The notes beneath the pieces are model-generated. The model was not told the origin of the DNA and made no database searches. It was given only the letters and a program-made list of their open reading frames with translations. From contig JASLXP010000344.1 in assembly GCA_030740295.1 (NCBI GenBank), forward strand, positions 1 to 34,836: a DNA stretch of 34,836 bases. The letters run 5' to 3'. The position numbers were made by a program, and so were the translations under genes. This stretch comes from Planctomycetota bacterium. Lineage in GTDB: Bacteria; Planctomycetota; PUPC01; JACPCR01. Of this stretch, positions 10,065-17,170 are shown piece by piece; position 1 is the stretch's first letter, and the number at the start of each line of letters is the position of its first letter.

Positions 10065-10084
10065 CACTCACGCGTTTGAAGTCC

Positions 10085-11251
10085 ATGAGAAATCGAACTC
10101 TATCCTCACTGATTCTTCTTTTCGGCGCGCTCCTTTCCTCAGAAGTGGCAGTGTTTGCAGAGGAAAAAGCCAAACCCGCGGCCGAAGACTCCGACAAGCT
10201 TCTAGCAGAAAAAGAGAGCAAACGCGGCCCGACGTTTCCAGGCGATGACCCCGCGTTTCTGGTGCTCCCTCGTCCCGCGCAGCGGAGCCGGCAGGCCCTT
10301 GAATTGTTGACGCCGGAAGTGCGCCAGATGAACGAGCGTGCCCTTGTGTTCCTCGCCAGAGCTCAGGATGCGGATGGCAGTTGGTCAGACACCCAGTTCC
10401 CATCGAACACTGGTGTCACGGCTCTGGCCTGCCTCGCTTTCATGGCCGAGGGAAGCCGGCCGCGGATCGGCAAATATGGCAAATCGATTGACCTCGGCCT
10501 CGAGTTCATCCTCAAGAACGTGCAGACCAGTGGCGTCATTGCAGGGAAAGGCAGCAATAAGTACGGCCCGATGTACGAGCATGCCTACTCCATGCTTGCC
10601 CTGCTGTATTCTTTCGGAGATATGCCATGGCGCCCGCAGACCAGGGACGTTATCTCCCGCGGCATCCAGGCGATGCTCAAAAGCCAGCGGCTCGACGGGG
10701 GATGGCGTTACCAGTTTTCGAGAGAAGGTCACAGTGACATGTCCGTGACCGCCAACGTGCTCTGGGTCTTGCGCACTGCGAAGAAGAGTGGATTTACCGT
10801 TTCCCAGGAGGCGATTGACAGGGGCATCAAGTTCGTTGAACAGTGCGCCAATCCGGATGGTTCATTCCGTTATCGATATTTTGGCATACACGCTTCGCCC
10901 AGCCTGGGTGGCACGGGAATCATTGCGCTCTGCAATCATGGCCGCATCGATCACCCGCTCATCCCGACGGCCCGTGATCGCATCGAATACGATTATCGCC
11001 GCTACACGGTGAACGATCTGAAGGAAAGGCGTTACTTCGTGTTCGGCTGCTTTTACGCCAGCCTTGCGACCTACATGTCCGGCGATGCCTACTGGATGCC
11101 CTGGTTCAAGAAGGCAGTCAAGGTGCTTGCCACTATGCAAAGGAAAGACGGTGAGATCGGCGATCAACATGACAACACCATCTATTCGACCGCAATGGCC
11201 TCAATCGTTCTACAGGCCCCCAAAGGCTACTTGCCCATTTACGAACGGTAA
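10085..11251 (+). CDS. Secreted prenyltransferase/squalene-oxidase-repeat (alpha-alpha toroid) protein
   Basis: This is a 388-residue protein. I chose the ATG at 10085 because it opens with a good signal peptide (cleavage after VFA at residue 25) and does not overlap the previous gene; the in-frame ATG at 10031 would overlap it by 34 nt. The mature part has repeated helical-hairpin units with the QW-type signatures of the terpenoid cyclase/protein prenyltransferase toroid fold: LARAQDADGSW, LKSQRLDGGWRY, VEQCANPDGSF and LATMQRKDGEI. The DxDD catalytic acid motif of squalene-hopene cyclases is not seen. I therefore regard it as a secreted toroid-fold binding protein rather than a cyclase. Toroid proteins of this kind recur beside VWA/Bat genes in planctomycete-like loci. 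It lies 20 nt downstream of the VWA gene. Confidence 0.85.
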   Translation: MRNRTLSSLILLFGALLSSEVAVFAEEKAKPAAEDSDKLLAEKESKRGPTFPGDDPAFLVLPRPAQRSRQALELLTPEVRQMNERALVFLARAQDADGSWSDTQFPSNTGVTALACLAFMAEGSRPRIGKYGKSIDLGLEFILKNVQTSGVIAGKGSNKYGPMYEHAYSMLALLYSFGDMPWRPQTRDVISRGIQAMLKSQRLDGGWRYQFSREGHSDMSVTANVLWVLRTAKKSGFTVSQEAIDRGIKFVEQCANPDGSFRYRYFGIHASPSLGGTGIIALCNHGRIDHPLIPTARDRIEYDYRRYTVNDLKERRYFVFGCFYASLATYMSGDAYWMPWFKKAVKVLATMQRKDGEIGDQHDNTIYSTAMASIVLQAPKGYLPIYER

Positions 11252-11266
11252 TCGGTACAGCGCCAT

Positions 11267-14110
11267 ATGTTCTCTGCCAACGAACAAAGATGGATTCTGG
11301 TCTGGATGCTCGTGTCGTTCAGCCTGCTGTTTTCCAGCGAATTCAAGGTCAAACGCGAGGCCGTATTCGAGTTCGCTGAAAAGCCAAAAGTCACACGCGA
11401 AGGTGACCGTGTAGAAATCTCATTCGCCTCCAAAGGCTTCTGCGACGTGACCGTGGTGGTCGAGGACGCCGACGGCAAAATCATCCGGCATCTCGCCAGC
11501 GGAGTCCTGGGAGGCAACGCCCCTGCCCCGTTTCAGAAGAATTCTTTGAAACAGAATATTCCATGGGATGGCAAAGACGATCAGGGGCACTACGTGGAAA
11601 AACTTGAAAGCTGCAAAGTCCGGGTCTCGCTTGGCCTCGATCCGAAGTTCGAGAAAGTCCTGCTCTGGACGCCAAGAATCCGTTCGCAGAGCCGGGCCAA
11701 TTCCATGGCAGCCGGGCCTGAAGGCGTTTACGTGTATGACGGGCGCGTGCTGGATCACGTCCGGCTCTTCGATCACGGCGGCGAATACGTCCGCACGGTC
11801 TATCCGTTCCCGGCGGACAGACTCCGGCAGGCCGAGGGACTGCACTGGCGCAGATTCCCGCAGGATGGCCGCGAGATACCCGTCAAGGAAGGATTCCATC
11901 AGGCGACACTGCTGAACTCAGGGAACAACTCCGGGTTCAATGACAAACTTGGGATCGGGGTTGATGTCCACAATAATTACCACGGCGCAGTCTGGGGTAA
12001 CGCCGCGACGATGCTTGCGATGCGGGGCAGCCGAATCGCGCTGGCCCGGCTGAAGCTCAATCGACTGGCCGTCGATGGCACCACCGGCGGGCTGGCCTTA
12101 ACCGGGCCAGACGTGTCCTTTCCTATCGTGCCTGAGGGAAATGTCAGACGCGGAAAGGTAACGCCAGTTCCGCCGGGCAGCAGCGCCTTCAGCCCCGATG
12201 GCAGATGGCTTTACCTCACCGGCTATGCCTTTGGGCACGGGCAGACCGCAAGCAGGGATATTGTTCTGGTCAGGTATTATGACTGGCTGCCAGGCGTTGC
12301 ACGGCTCGACTTCGCAGACGGTAAAGAGACGGAGGTCTTCCTGGGCGGTATGAAGCTGCCCGATGCGGGAAACGGCAATGAGCAATTTCAGACGCCGACA
12401 TCGGTGGCCGTTGACCCCAAAGGTCGTCTTTACGTTTCCGATTGGAAGGCCAACCGCGTGAAAGTTTTTGCCGAAACAGGCAAACATCTGAAAACCATTC
12501 CCTCCCCATCTCCGGCCCAGGTCTGCGTCCATCAGAAGACCGGCCGGATTTTTGTCTTTTCGTGGTGGGTGCCCAACCGGGTAAACCCAAGAGAGAAAGT
12601 AAGGAACTTCGAGCCAAAGCTCACCATCCTTAAATCTTTCGAGGATCCGAAACCCATACTCACCTGCCCGCTCCCAGTGGGTGGTCTGCCATCACGTGGT
12701 TATGGGATGCCCTTCAAGGTCGAGCTTGATTCGTGGTCAGAGCCGACACGAATCTGGATTTCAGCCGAGTGGGGCCGGCTCGACATCCTCACACGCAAGG
12801 GAGCTCGATACGGCAATTGCAGAATTTATGCACTGGCTGACGGCAAGCTCACCCTGGCCCGCGATTTCAACAACGATGTCCGCAGAGCCGCCGGCCGATC
12901 TCGCTATCCTGAATACTCTCGTCAACGGCTCTTCGTGAATCCAGCGGATGGATCACTCTATGTCGGCGAAGGGCAGGCCATGGTCGGGAAGTCGTTCAAG
13001 GACATGATCAGAGTCGATCCCGATACCGGGAAGGCCACTATCGTAAACCTTCCGTTCGACGCGGAGGATATGTGCTTCGACATCAATGGCCTCGCCTATC
13101 TGCGCACGTTCTATCACGTGGCCCGCTACGACTCGAAGACCTGGCGTGAGGTGCCTTTCGACTACGGCGAAGAACATCCATCTCTCCGAACCAGCGGGAG
13201 CAGAGACGGCCGTCAAGCAAAAGCCCTGTCCGCCATTCGCCTGCCGGTCAAGGATGCCGGACTCCATCATCACAGTGGCATGAATATCTCACCCAGGGGC
13301 CACCTGGTGGTAACCGTCAATAACTACGGCCGGACCCTGAGCACACGGAAAGACATCTATGAAAAGCCACAGGTCGTGGGCGGCGCCGCTTACACACCTC
13401 GCATCTTTCCAGGACGGGCAAGGTGGGGTGAAGTCCACGTGTGGGATCAGCACGGAAGCATGCTTTACGAGGACGCGGTACCCGGTCTCGCCAAAGCCGA
13501 CGGGGTCGGTATCGACAATGACGACAACATCTACGTCATGTCTACCGCCTCTCGTGTGCTCGATGGGACGCGTTACTTTAATGACATGACTGAAACTCTG
13601 ATGAAGGTGAGGCAGAAGAAGGTGAGGGTGGTCAGCGGAAGCAAGAAGGCATACGTTCCTCTCGCAGACGAAAACCGACCTGACCGCGAGCCAGACGTTC
13701 GGAACAACCAATTGTCCCCAGGATGGGTGGAAGGGGCGGAATGGTTTTACGGCGGCCTTGGCTTCGCCGGCAAAAGTGCCGGGCGATCCGGGGGCGGTTG
13801 CGATTGCTACAACGCCCGTTTCGCCCTCGATTACCTCGGACGCTCCTTCGCGCCGGAACTGGATCACTGCAGCGTCGCGGTGCTCGATACCGCGGGAAAC
13901 CTGATTGTCCGAGTCGGCCGGTATGGCAACGCAGACAGCGCCGGCTCTGACAGCGCTGTGCCCCTCGGCGGAGACGAAGTGGGCCTCTTTTACGCGCCGT
14001 ACGTCGCCACGCACACAGATCGGCGTCTGTTTATCGCCGACCCCGGCAACGCCCGCATCGTGAGCGTGAAGCTCGGCTATCACGCGACGGAGGAGGTGAG
14101 TCTTGAGTAA
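11267..14110 (+). CDS. Secreted Ig-like/beta-propeller protein, paralogue 1
   Basis: This 947-residue protein is the first of three tandem paralogues. A hydrophobic N-terminus (about 8-24) resembles a signal peptide. A FlgD-like Ig fold covers about 25-125 (EFKVKREAVFEF, FCDVTVVVEDADGKIIRHLA, WDGKDDQGHYV). The rest looks like an NHL/SMP-30-type beta-propeller, for example TPTSVAVDPKGRLYVSDWKANRV. Near the C-terminus is a conserved C845-D-C847 motif within GGGCDCYNARFALD, followed by DRRLFIADPGNARIVSVKL. The function is unknown; related folds bind ligands or carry hydrolase activity. It starts 15 nt after the toroid gene, with no strong ribosome binding site. Unlike paralogues 2 and 3 it ends without overlapping its downstream neighbour and lacks their NGK C-terminus. 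Confidence 0.85.
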   Translation: MFSANEQRWILVWMLVSFSLLFSSEFKVKREAVFEFAEKPKVTREGDRVEISFASKGFCDVTVVVEDADGKIIRHLASGVLGGNAPAPFQKNSLKQNIPWDGKDDQGHYVEKLESCKVRVSLGLDPKFEKVLLWTPRIRSQSRANSMAAGPEGVYVYDGRVLDHVRLFDHGGEYVRTVYPFPADRLRQAEGLHWRRFPQDGREIPVKEGFHQATLLNSGNNSGFNDKLGIGVDVHNNYHGAVWGNAATMLAMRGSRIALARLKLNRLAVDGTTGGLALTGPDVSFPIVPEGNVRRGKVTPVPPGSSAFSPDGRWLYLTGYAFGHGQTASRDIVLVRYYDWLPGVARLDFADGKETEVFLGGMKLPDAGNGNEQFQTPTSVAVDPKGRLYVSDWKANRVKVFAETGKHLKTIPSPSPAQVCVHQKTGRIFVFSWWVPNRVNPREKVRNFEPKLTILKSFEDPKPILTCPLPVGGLPSRGYGMPFKVELDSWSEPTRIWISAEWGRLDILTRKGARYGNCRIYALADGKLTLARDFNNDVRRAAGRSRYPEYSRQRLFVNPADGSLYVGEGQAMVGKSFKDMIRVDPDTGKATIVNLPFDAEDMCFDINGLAYLRTFYHVARYDSKTWREVPFDYGEEHPSLRTSGSRDGRQAKALSAIRLPVKDAGLHHHSGMNISPRGHLVVTVNNYGRTLSTRKDIYEKPQVVGGAAYTPRIFPGRARWGEVHVWDQHGSMLYEDAVPGLAKADGVGIDNDDNIYVMSTASRVLDGTRYFNDMTETLMKVRQKKVRVVSGSKKAYVPLADENRPDREPDVRNNQLSPGWVEGAEWFYGGLGFAGKSAGRSGGGCDCYNARFALDYLGRSFAPELDHCSVAVLDTAGNLIVRVGRYGNADSAGSDSAVPLGGDEVGLFYAPYVATHTDRRLFIADPGNARIVSVKLGYHATEEVSLE

Positions 14111-14125
14111 GAGGCGTGGGTGCAG

Positions 14126-14327
14126 CAATCACCATCGTAATCTCACTCGTAATCTCCAATCCAAAAGGAGATCACGATGAGATTGAGCCTGGTCATCCCT
14201 TATCTTCACAGCATTGGAGAGGCGGTGTGGTGTAATGGAGTATTGGCAGAGCGGAAGCCTCAAGAAAGTGACCCGTCAAAAACAGGTAGAAGATTTGAGA
14301 TTAGGAGTGAGATTACGATGGAGATTG
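14126..14327. repeat. Long imperfect inverted repeat over the start of propeller paralogue 2
   Basis: The arms at 14126-14160 and 14293-14327 are complementary at 32 of 35 positions; the mismatches are 14131/14322, 14149/14304 and 14157/14296. The 132-nt spacer holds a third related copy, GGAGATCACGATGAGATT at 14168-14185, which can also pair with the left arm. The right arm contains the AGGAG ribosome binding site (14303-14307) and the ATG (14318-14320) of the next gene. Confidence 0.85.
14303..14307 (+). promoter_or_regulatory. Ribosome binding site deciding the start of propeller paralogue 2
   Basis: AGGAG lies 10 nt before the ATG at 14318, which directly yields a signal peptide. A competing AAAAGGAG precedes the in-frame ATG at 14177, but translation from there would add 47 residues that look non-coding and would bury the signal peptide. 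Confidence 0.55.
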
Positions 14328-17170
14328 TCCTCTTTCTTCTTCCGATCTTCCTTCTACCTGCCTCCGCCGAAATCCCGCCCGAATTCCGTATCAAGCGCGA
14401 GCTGACATTTGAGTTCACCGAAAAACCCAAAGTCACCCGCAAAGACAATCAGTACCTCATCACTTTCACATCCAAAGCCTACTGCGATGCAACGGTCGCC
14501 ATCGAAGACGCGAGTGGCCGAATCATCCGTCACCTCGCCAGCGGCGTGCTGGGGAACAACGCGCCGCATCCATTCAAAAAAAACTCGCTCAAACAATTCG
14601 TCACCTGGGATGGCAAAGACGACCGTGGCGATTACGTCCGAAGCTTCGATGGTCTCTCCGTCCGGGTCTCCCTCGGACTCAAGCCGCAGTTCGAGCGCAC
14701 GCTCTACTGGAGCCCGCACAAACGCATCTCAAACATCGCTCCCCTGATGGTCGCCCGGCCCGAAGGCGTGTATGTGTTTGAAGGTCTCGGCGTCGATCAT
14801 CTGCGTCTGTTCAATCACAAAGGCGATTACATCCGCACCATTTATCCGTTCGCCGCGAACAAGCTTCCGATCAAGTCCGGCTTGCAGACGCACACATACG
14901 TCCAGGACGGCGGGACACTCCCGCTCAAGGACGGATACGAGCAGTCAACGCTGCTGAGCTCCGGCTCGAGCTTCCACGGAGGGGGTGGACACGCCGGTGG
15001 CTTCGCCGCGACCTCGATGGCCATCCGTGATGAGAAGATTGCCCTTGCCTACCATGAGTTGTGCCGATTCTCGACAAAGGGCAGCGATGATGGCCCGCCG
15101 TTTCGCGGCCCCAAGGTTTCCTTTGATGAGAAGGGACATCGCAATCGAAAACTCGCCGTGGGGCCGACCAGCATCGCTTTCAGTCCGGACGGCCGGTTTC
15201 TTTACCTGACCGGATTCGTGTGGAAGACCGGCAACTACGACAGCCATGCCGACGCGTATCACCTGGTGATGCGGATGGAGTTCGGGAAACAGGAGCCGCC
15301 CGAAGTATTCGTCGGCAGCGCAGAGAAAGGAGATTACGGTGACGGCAAGGATCAACTGTGCGTCCCCACTTCCGTGGCTTGCGATGCGAAGGGACGGGTC
15401 TATGTCACCGACTTTCTTAACAATCGTGTCCAGGTTTTTTCGCCTGAGGCGGTGCACCTGAAGACGCTCAAAACGCCCTTGCCTGCGAGTATTCAAATCC
15501 ATCCGGGCACCGGCGAAATCTGGGTTTTCAGTTGGCCAAGCATCGGCCCCAACAGCAACTTGATGAAGAAGTTCAATCTCAGCTATCGAAACATGAAGGC
15601 GACCGTATCGCGGCTCGGTACATTCGAGAATCCCAAGCCATCGAAGCCGGAACTCCTGCCGGTCGGCCAGGCCAGCGGGCGGGGTGGTTGGATCGCGACT
15701 GGCGGACAGATGTACCAGGTAGCGGCCGATTTTTATGCGGACGAACCCCGGCTCTGGATTGTCGGCCGCAAGCCCACACTCTCAATGGCCGAGGCAAACT
15801 GGATGACCGGCGATGGGCTCGGCGCGTTTCTCGGTGGCCCGTGGATGAAGCGCGGCATCCGCATCATCGTCAAGAAAGATGACAAGTGGGAGGTGCTTCG
15901 AGATTTCGCCTTCGATGCCCAAAAGAAAGTTGGCCGCGTGACGCCGTCCTCGTTCTCCAGACAGAGGCTCAAGGTCAACCCGGTCAACGGAGATCTCTTT
16001 ATCGCTGAAGAACAGACCGGCCCAGGCAAATCGTTTTTCTCCGTTCTGCGCATCGATCCTGAAACCGCAAAGATCGAGGAAGCTAAGCTGCCGTTCGACG
16101 CGGAGGATATGGCTTTCGGGAATGATGGACTCGTCTACTTGCGCACTGACCGGGAAGTGCTTCGCTATGACTTTAAGAGTTGGCGGGAAGTTCCCTGGGA
16201 CTACGGCGAAGAACGCCGGCAGATTGGATTCATCAGCAGCCGCGGCGCGCCACGCACAGATGCCATCTCCGCACTGCCCATTCCCGGCAAACGGCCAGTA
16301 TGGTGGCACTCGAGCGGCATGTGGGTTTCGCCCCGCGGCCATCTCGCCGTCGTCTGCAACATCCGCGCTCGAGCTCGGCAGCGCACAGCGAAGGACAAGT
16401 GGTTTCATCAGGGCACTGCCAGAGAGTACACCCCGCAGGTTTATCCCGGCCGCTACGGCACACGGGTCATCCACATCTACGATACGCACGGCAAGCTCCT
16501 GCACGAAGACGCCGTCCCCGGTCTGACCAACGCCGATGGACTGGGCATTGATCGCGATGACAACCTCTACGTCATGGTCGCTGCGCCGCGCCTGCTCGAG
16601 GGCAAACCTTACTTCAACGAAAAATCGGAGACCCTGATCAAGTTCCGTCCCCGCAAAGCAAAACTGGTCAGCAGTTCCAGTCGTGCGCCAGTGCAAATCA
16701 CCGACGCGCAGAAACCGGATCGCCCGGCCGACATCACTAAATACGGCATGAGCGCCACCTGGGCTGAAAACGCGGAGTGGACTTACGGAGGCGTCGGGTA
16801 CGGAGGGCAGGGCGGCTCGTGCGTCTGTTGGCACGCCCGTTTCCAGCTCGACTATTTCGCCCGTTCTTTCGCGCCCGAAGTGCGCCGCTTCAGCATCGCG
16901 GTGCTCGATTCCAACGGTAATTTGATCACCCGCATAGGCCGATATGGAAACGTCGATGACGGCAAGCCCTTAATCACGGTTGGGGGCCCGCGGCAGACGA
17001 ATTCCATCGGCGGAGATGAAGTAGCTCTCTTCCATGGAGCGTATGTAGGTATTCATACGGATCGCCGGTTGTTCATTCACGATGCGGGGAATGGGCGCAT
17101 CCTGAGCGTGAAGCTGGATTACCACGAAACGGCGCTAAGAGCTCTGGGGGAGGGCGAGAATGGCAAATAG
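14318..17170 (+). CDS. Secreted Ig-like/beta-propeller protein, paralogue 2
   Basis: This is a 950-residue protein. The chosen start at 14318 gives a compact signal peptide (MEIVLFLLPIFLLPASA, cleavage before EIPPEF) and a length matching its sisters (947 and 958). The in-frame ATG at 14177 is less likely. The layout is the same as paralogue 1: an Ig-like domain (EFRIKRELTFEFTEKPKVTR...IIRHLASGVLG), then an NHL-like propeller (VPTSVACDAKGRVYVTDFLNNRV), the LPFDAEDMAFGNDGLVYLR segment, and C835-V-C837 in GGSCVCWHARFQLD. It ends with the residues NGK and its stop overlaps the next start by 11 nt. Its start region lies inside the long inverted repeat, so translation could be controlled by RNA folding. 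The function is unknown and the protein is probably extracytoplasmic. Confidence 0.85.
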   Translation: MEIVLFLLPIFLLPASAEIPPEFRIKRELTFEFTEKPKVTRKDNQYLITFTSKAYCDATVAIEDASGRIIRHLASGVLGNNAPHPFKKNSLKQFVTWDGKDDRGDYVRSFDGLSVRVSLGLKPQFERTLYWSPHKRISNIAPLMVARPEGVYVFEGLGVDHLRLFNHKGDYIRTIYPFAANKLPIKSGLQTHTYVQDGGTLPLKDGYEQSTLLSSGSSFHGGGGHAGGFAATSMAIRDEKIALAYHELCRFSTKGSDDGPPFRGPKVSFDEKGHRNRKLAVGPTSIAFSPDGRFLYLTGFVWKTGNYDSHADAYHLVMRMEFGKQEPPEVFVGSAEKGDYGDGKDQLCVPTSVACDAKGRVYVTDFLNNRVQVFSPEAVHLKTLKTPLPASIQIHPGTGEIWVFSWPSIGPNSNLMKKFNLSYRNMKATVSRLGTFENPKPSKPELLPVGQASGRGGWIATGGQMYQVAADFYADEPRLWIVGRKPTLSMAEANWMTGDGLGAFLGGPWMKRGIRIIVKKDDKWEVLRDFAFDAQKKVGRVTPSSFSRQRLKVNPVNGDLFIAEEQTGPGKSFFSVLRIDPETAKIEEAKLPFDAEDMAFGNDGLVYLRTDREVLRYDFKSWREVPWDYGEERRQIGFISSRGAPRTDAISALPIPGKRPVWWHSSGMWVSPRGHLAVVCNIRARARQRTAKDKWFHQGTAREYTPQVYPGRYGTRVIHIYDTHGKLLHEDAVPGLTNADGLGIDRDDNLYVMVAAPRLLEGKPYFNEKSETLIKFRPRKAKLVSSSSRAPVQITDAQKPDRPADITKYGMSATWAENAEWTYGGVGYGGQGGSCVCWHARFQLDYFARSFAPEVRRFSIAVLDSNGNLITRIGRYGNVDDGKPLITVGGPRQTNSIGGDEVALFHGAYVGIHTDRRLFIHDAGNGRILSVKLDYHETALRALGEGENGK

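Noticed and set aside
10031..10084. Earlier ATG for the toroid protein
   Set aside because: It overlaps the previous gene and hides the signal peptide that starts at 10085.
14177..14317. Upstream start adding 47 residues to propeller paralogue 2
   Set aside because: It has a fair ribosome binding site, but the added residues do not resemble the sister proteins and would bury a good signal peptide. It could still be a short leader reading in the same frame.
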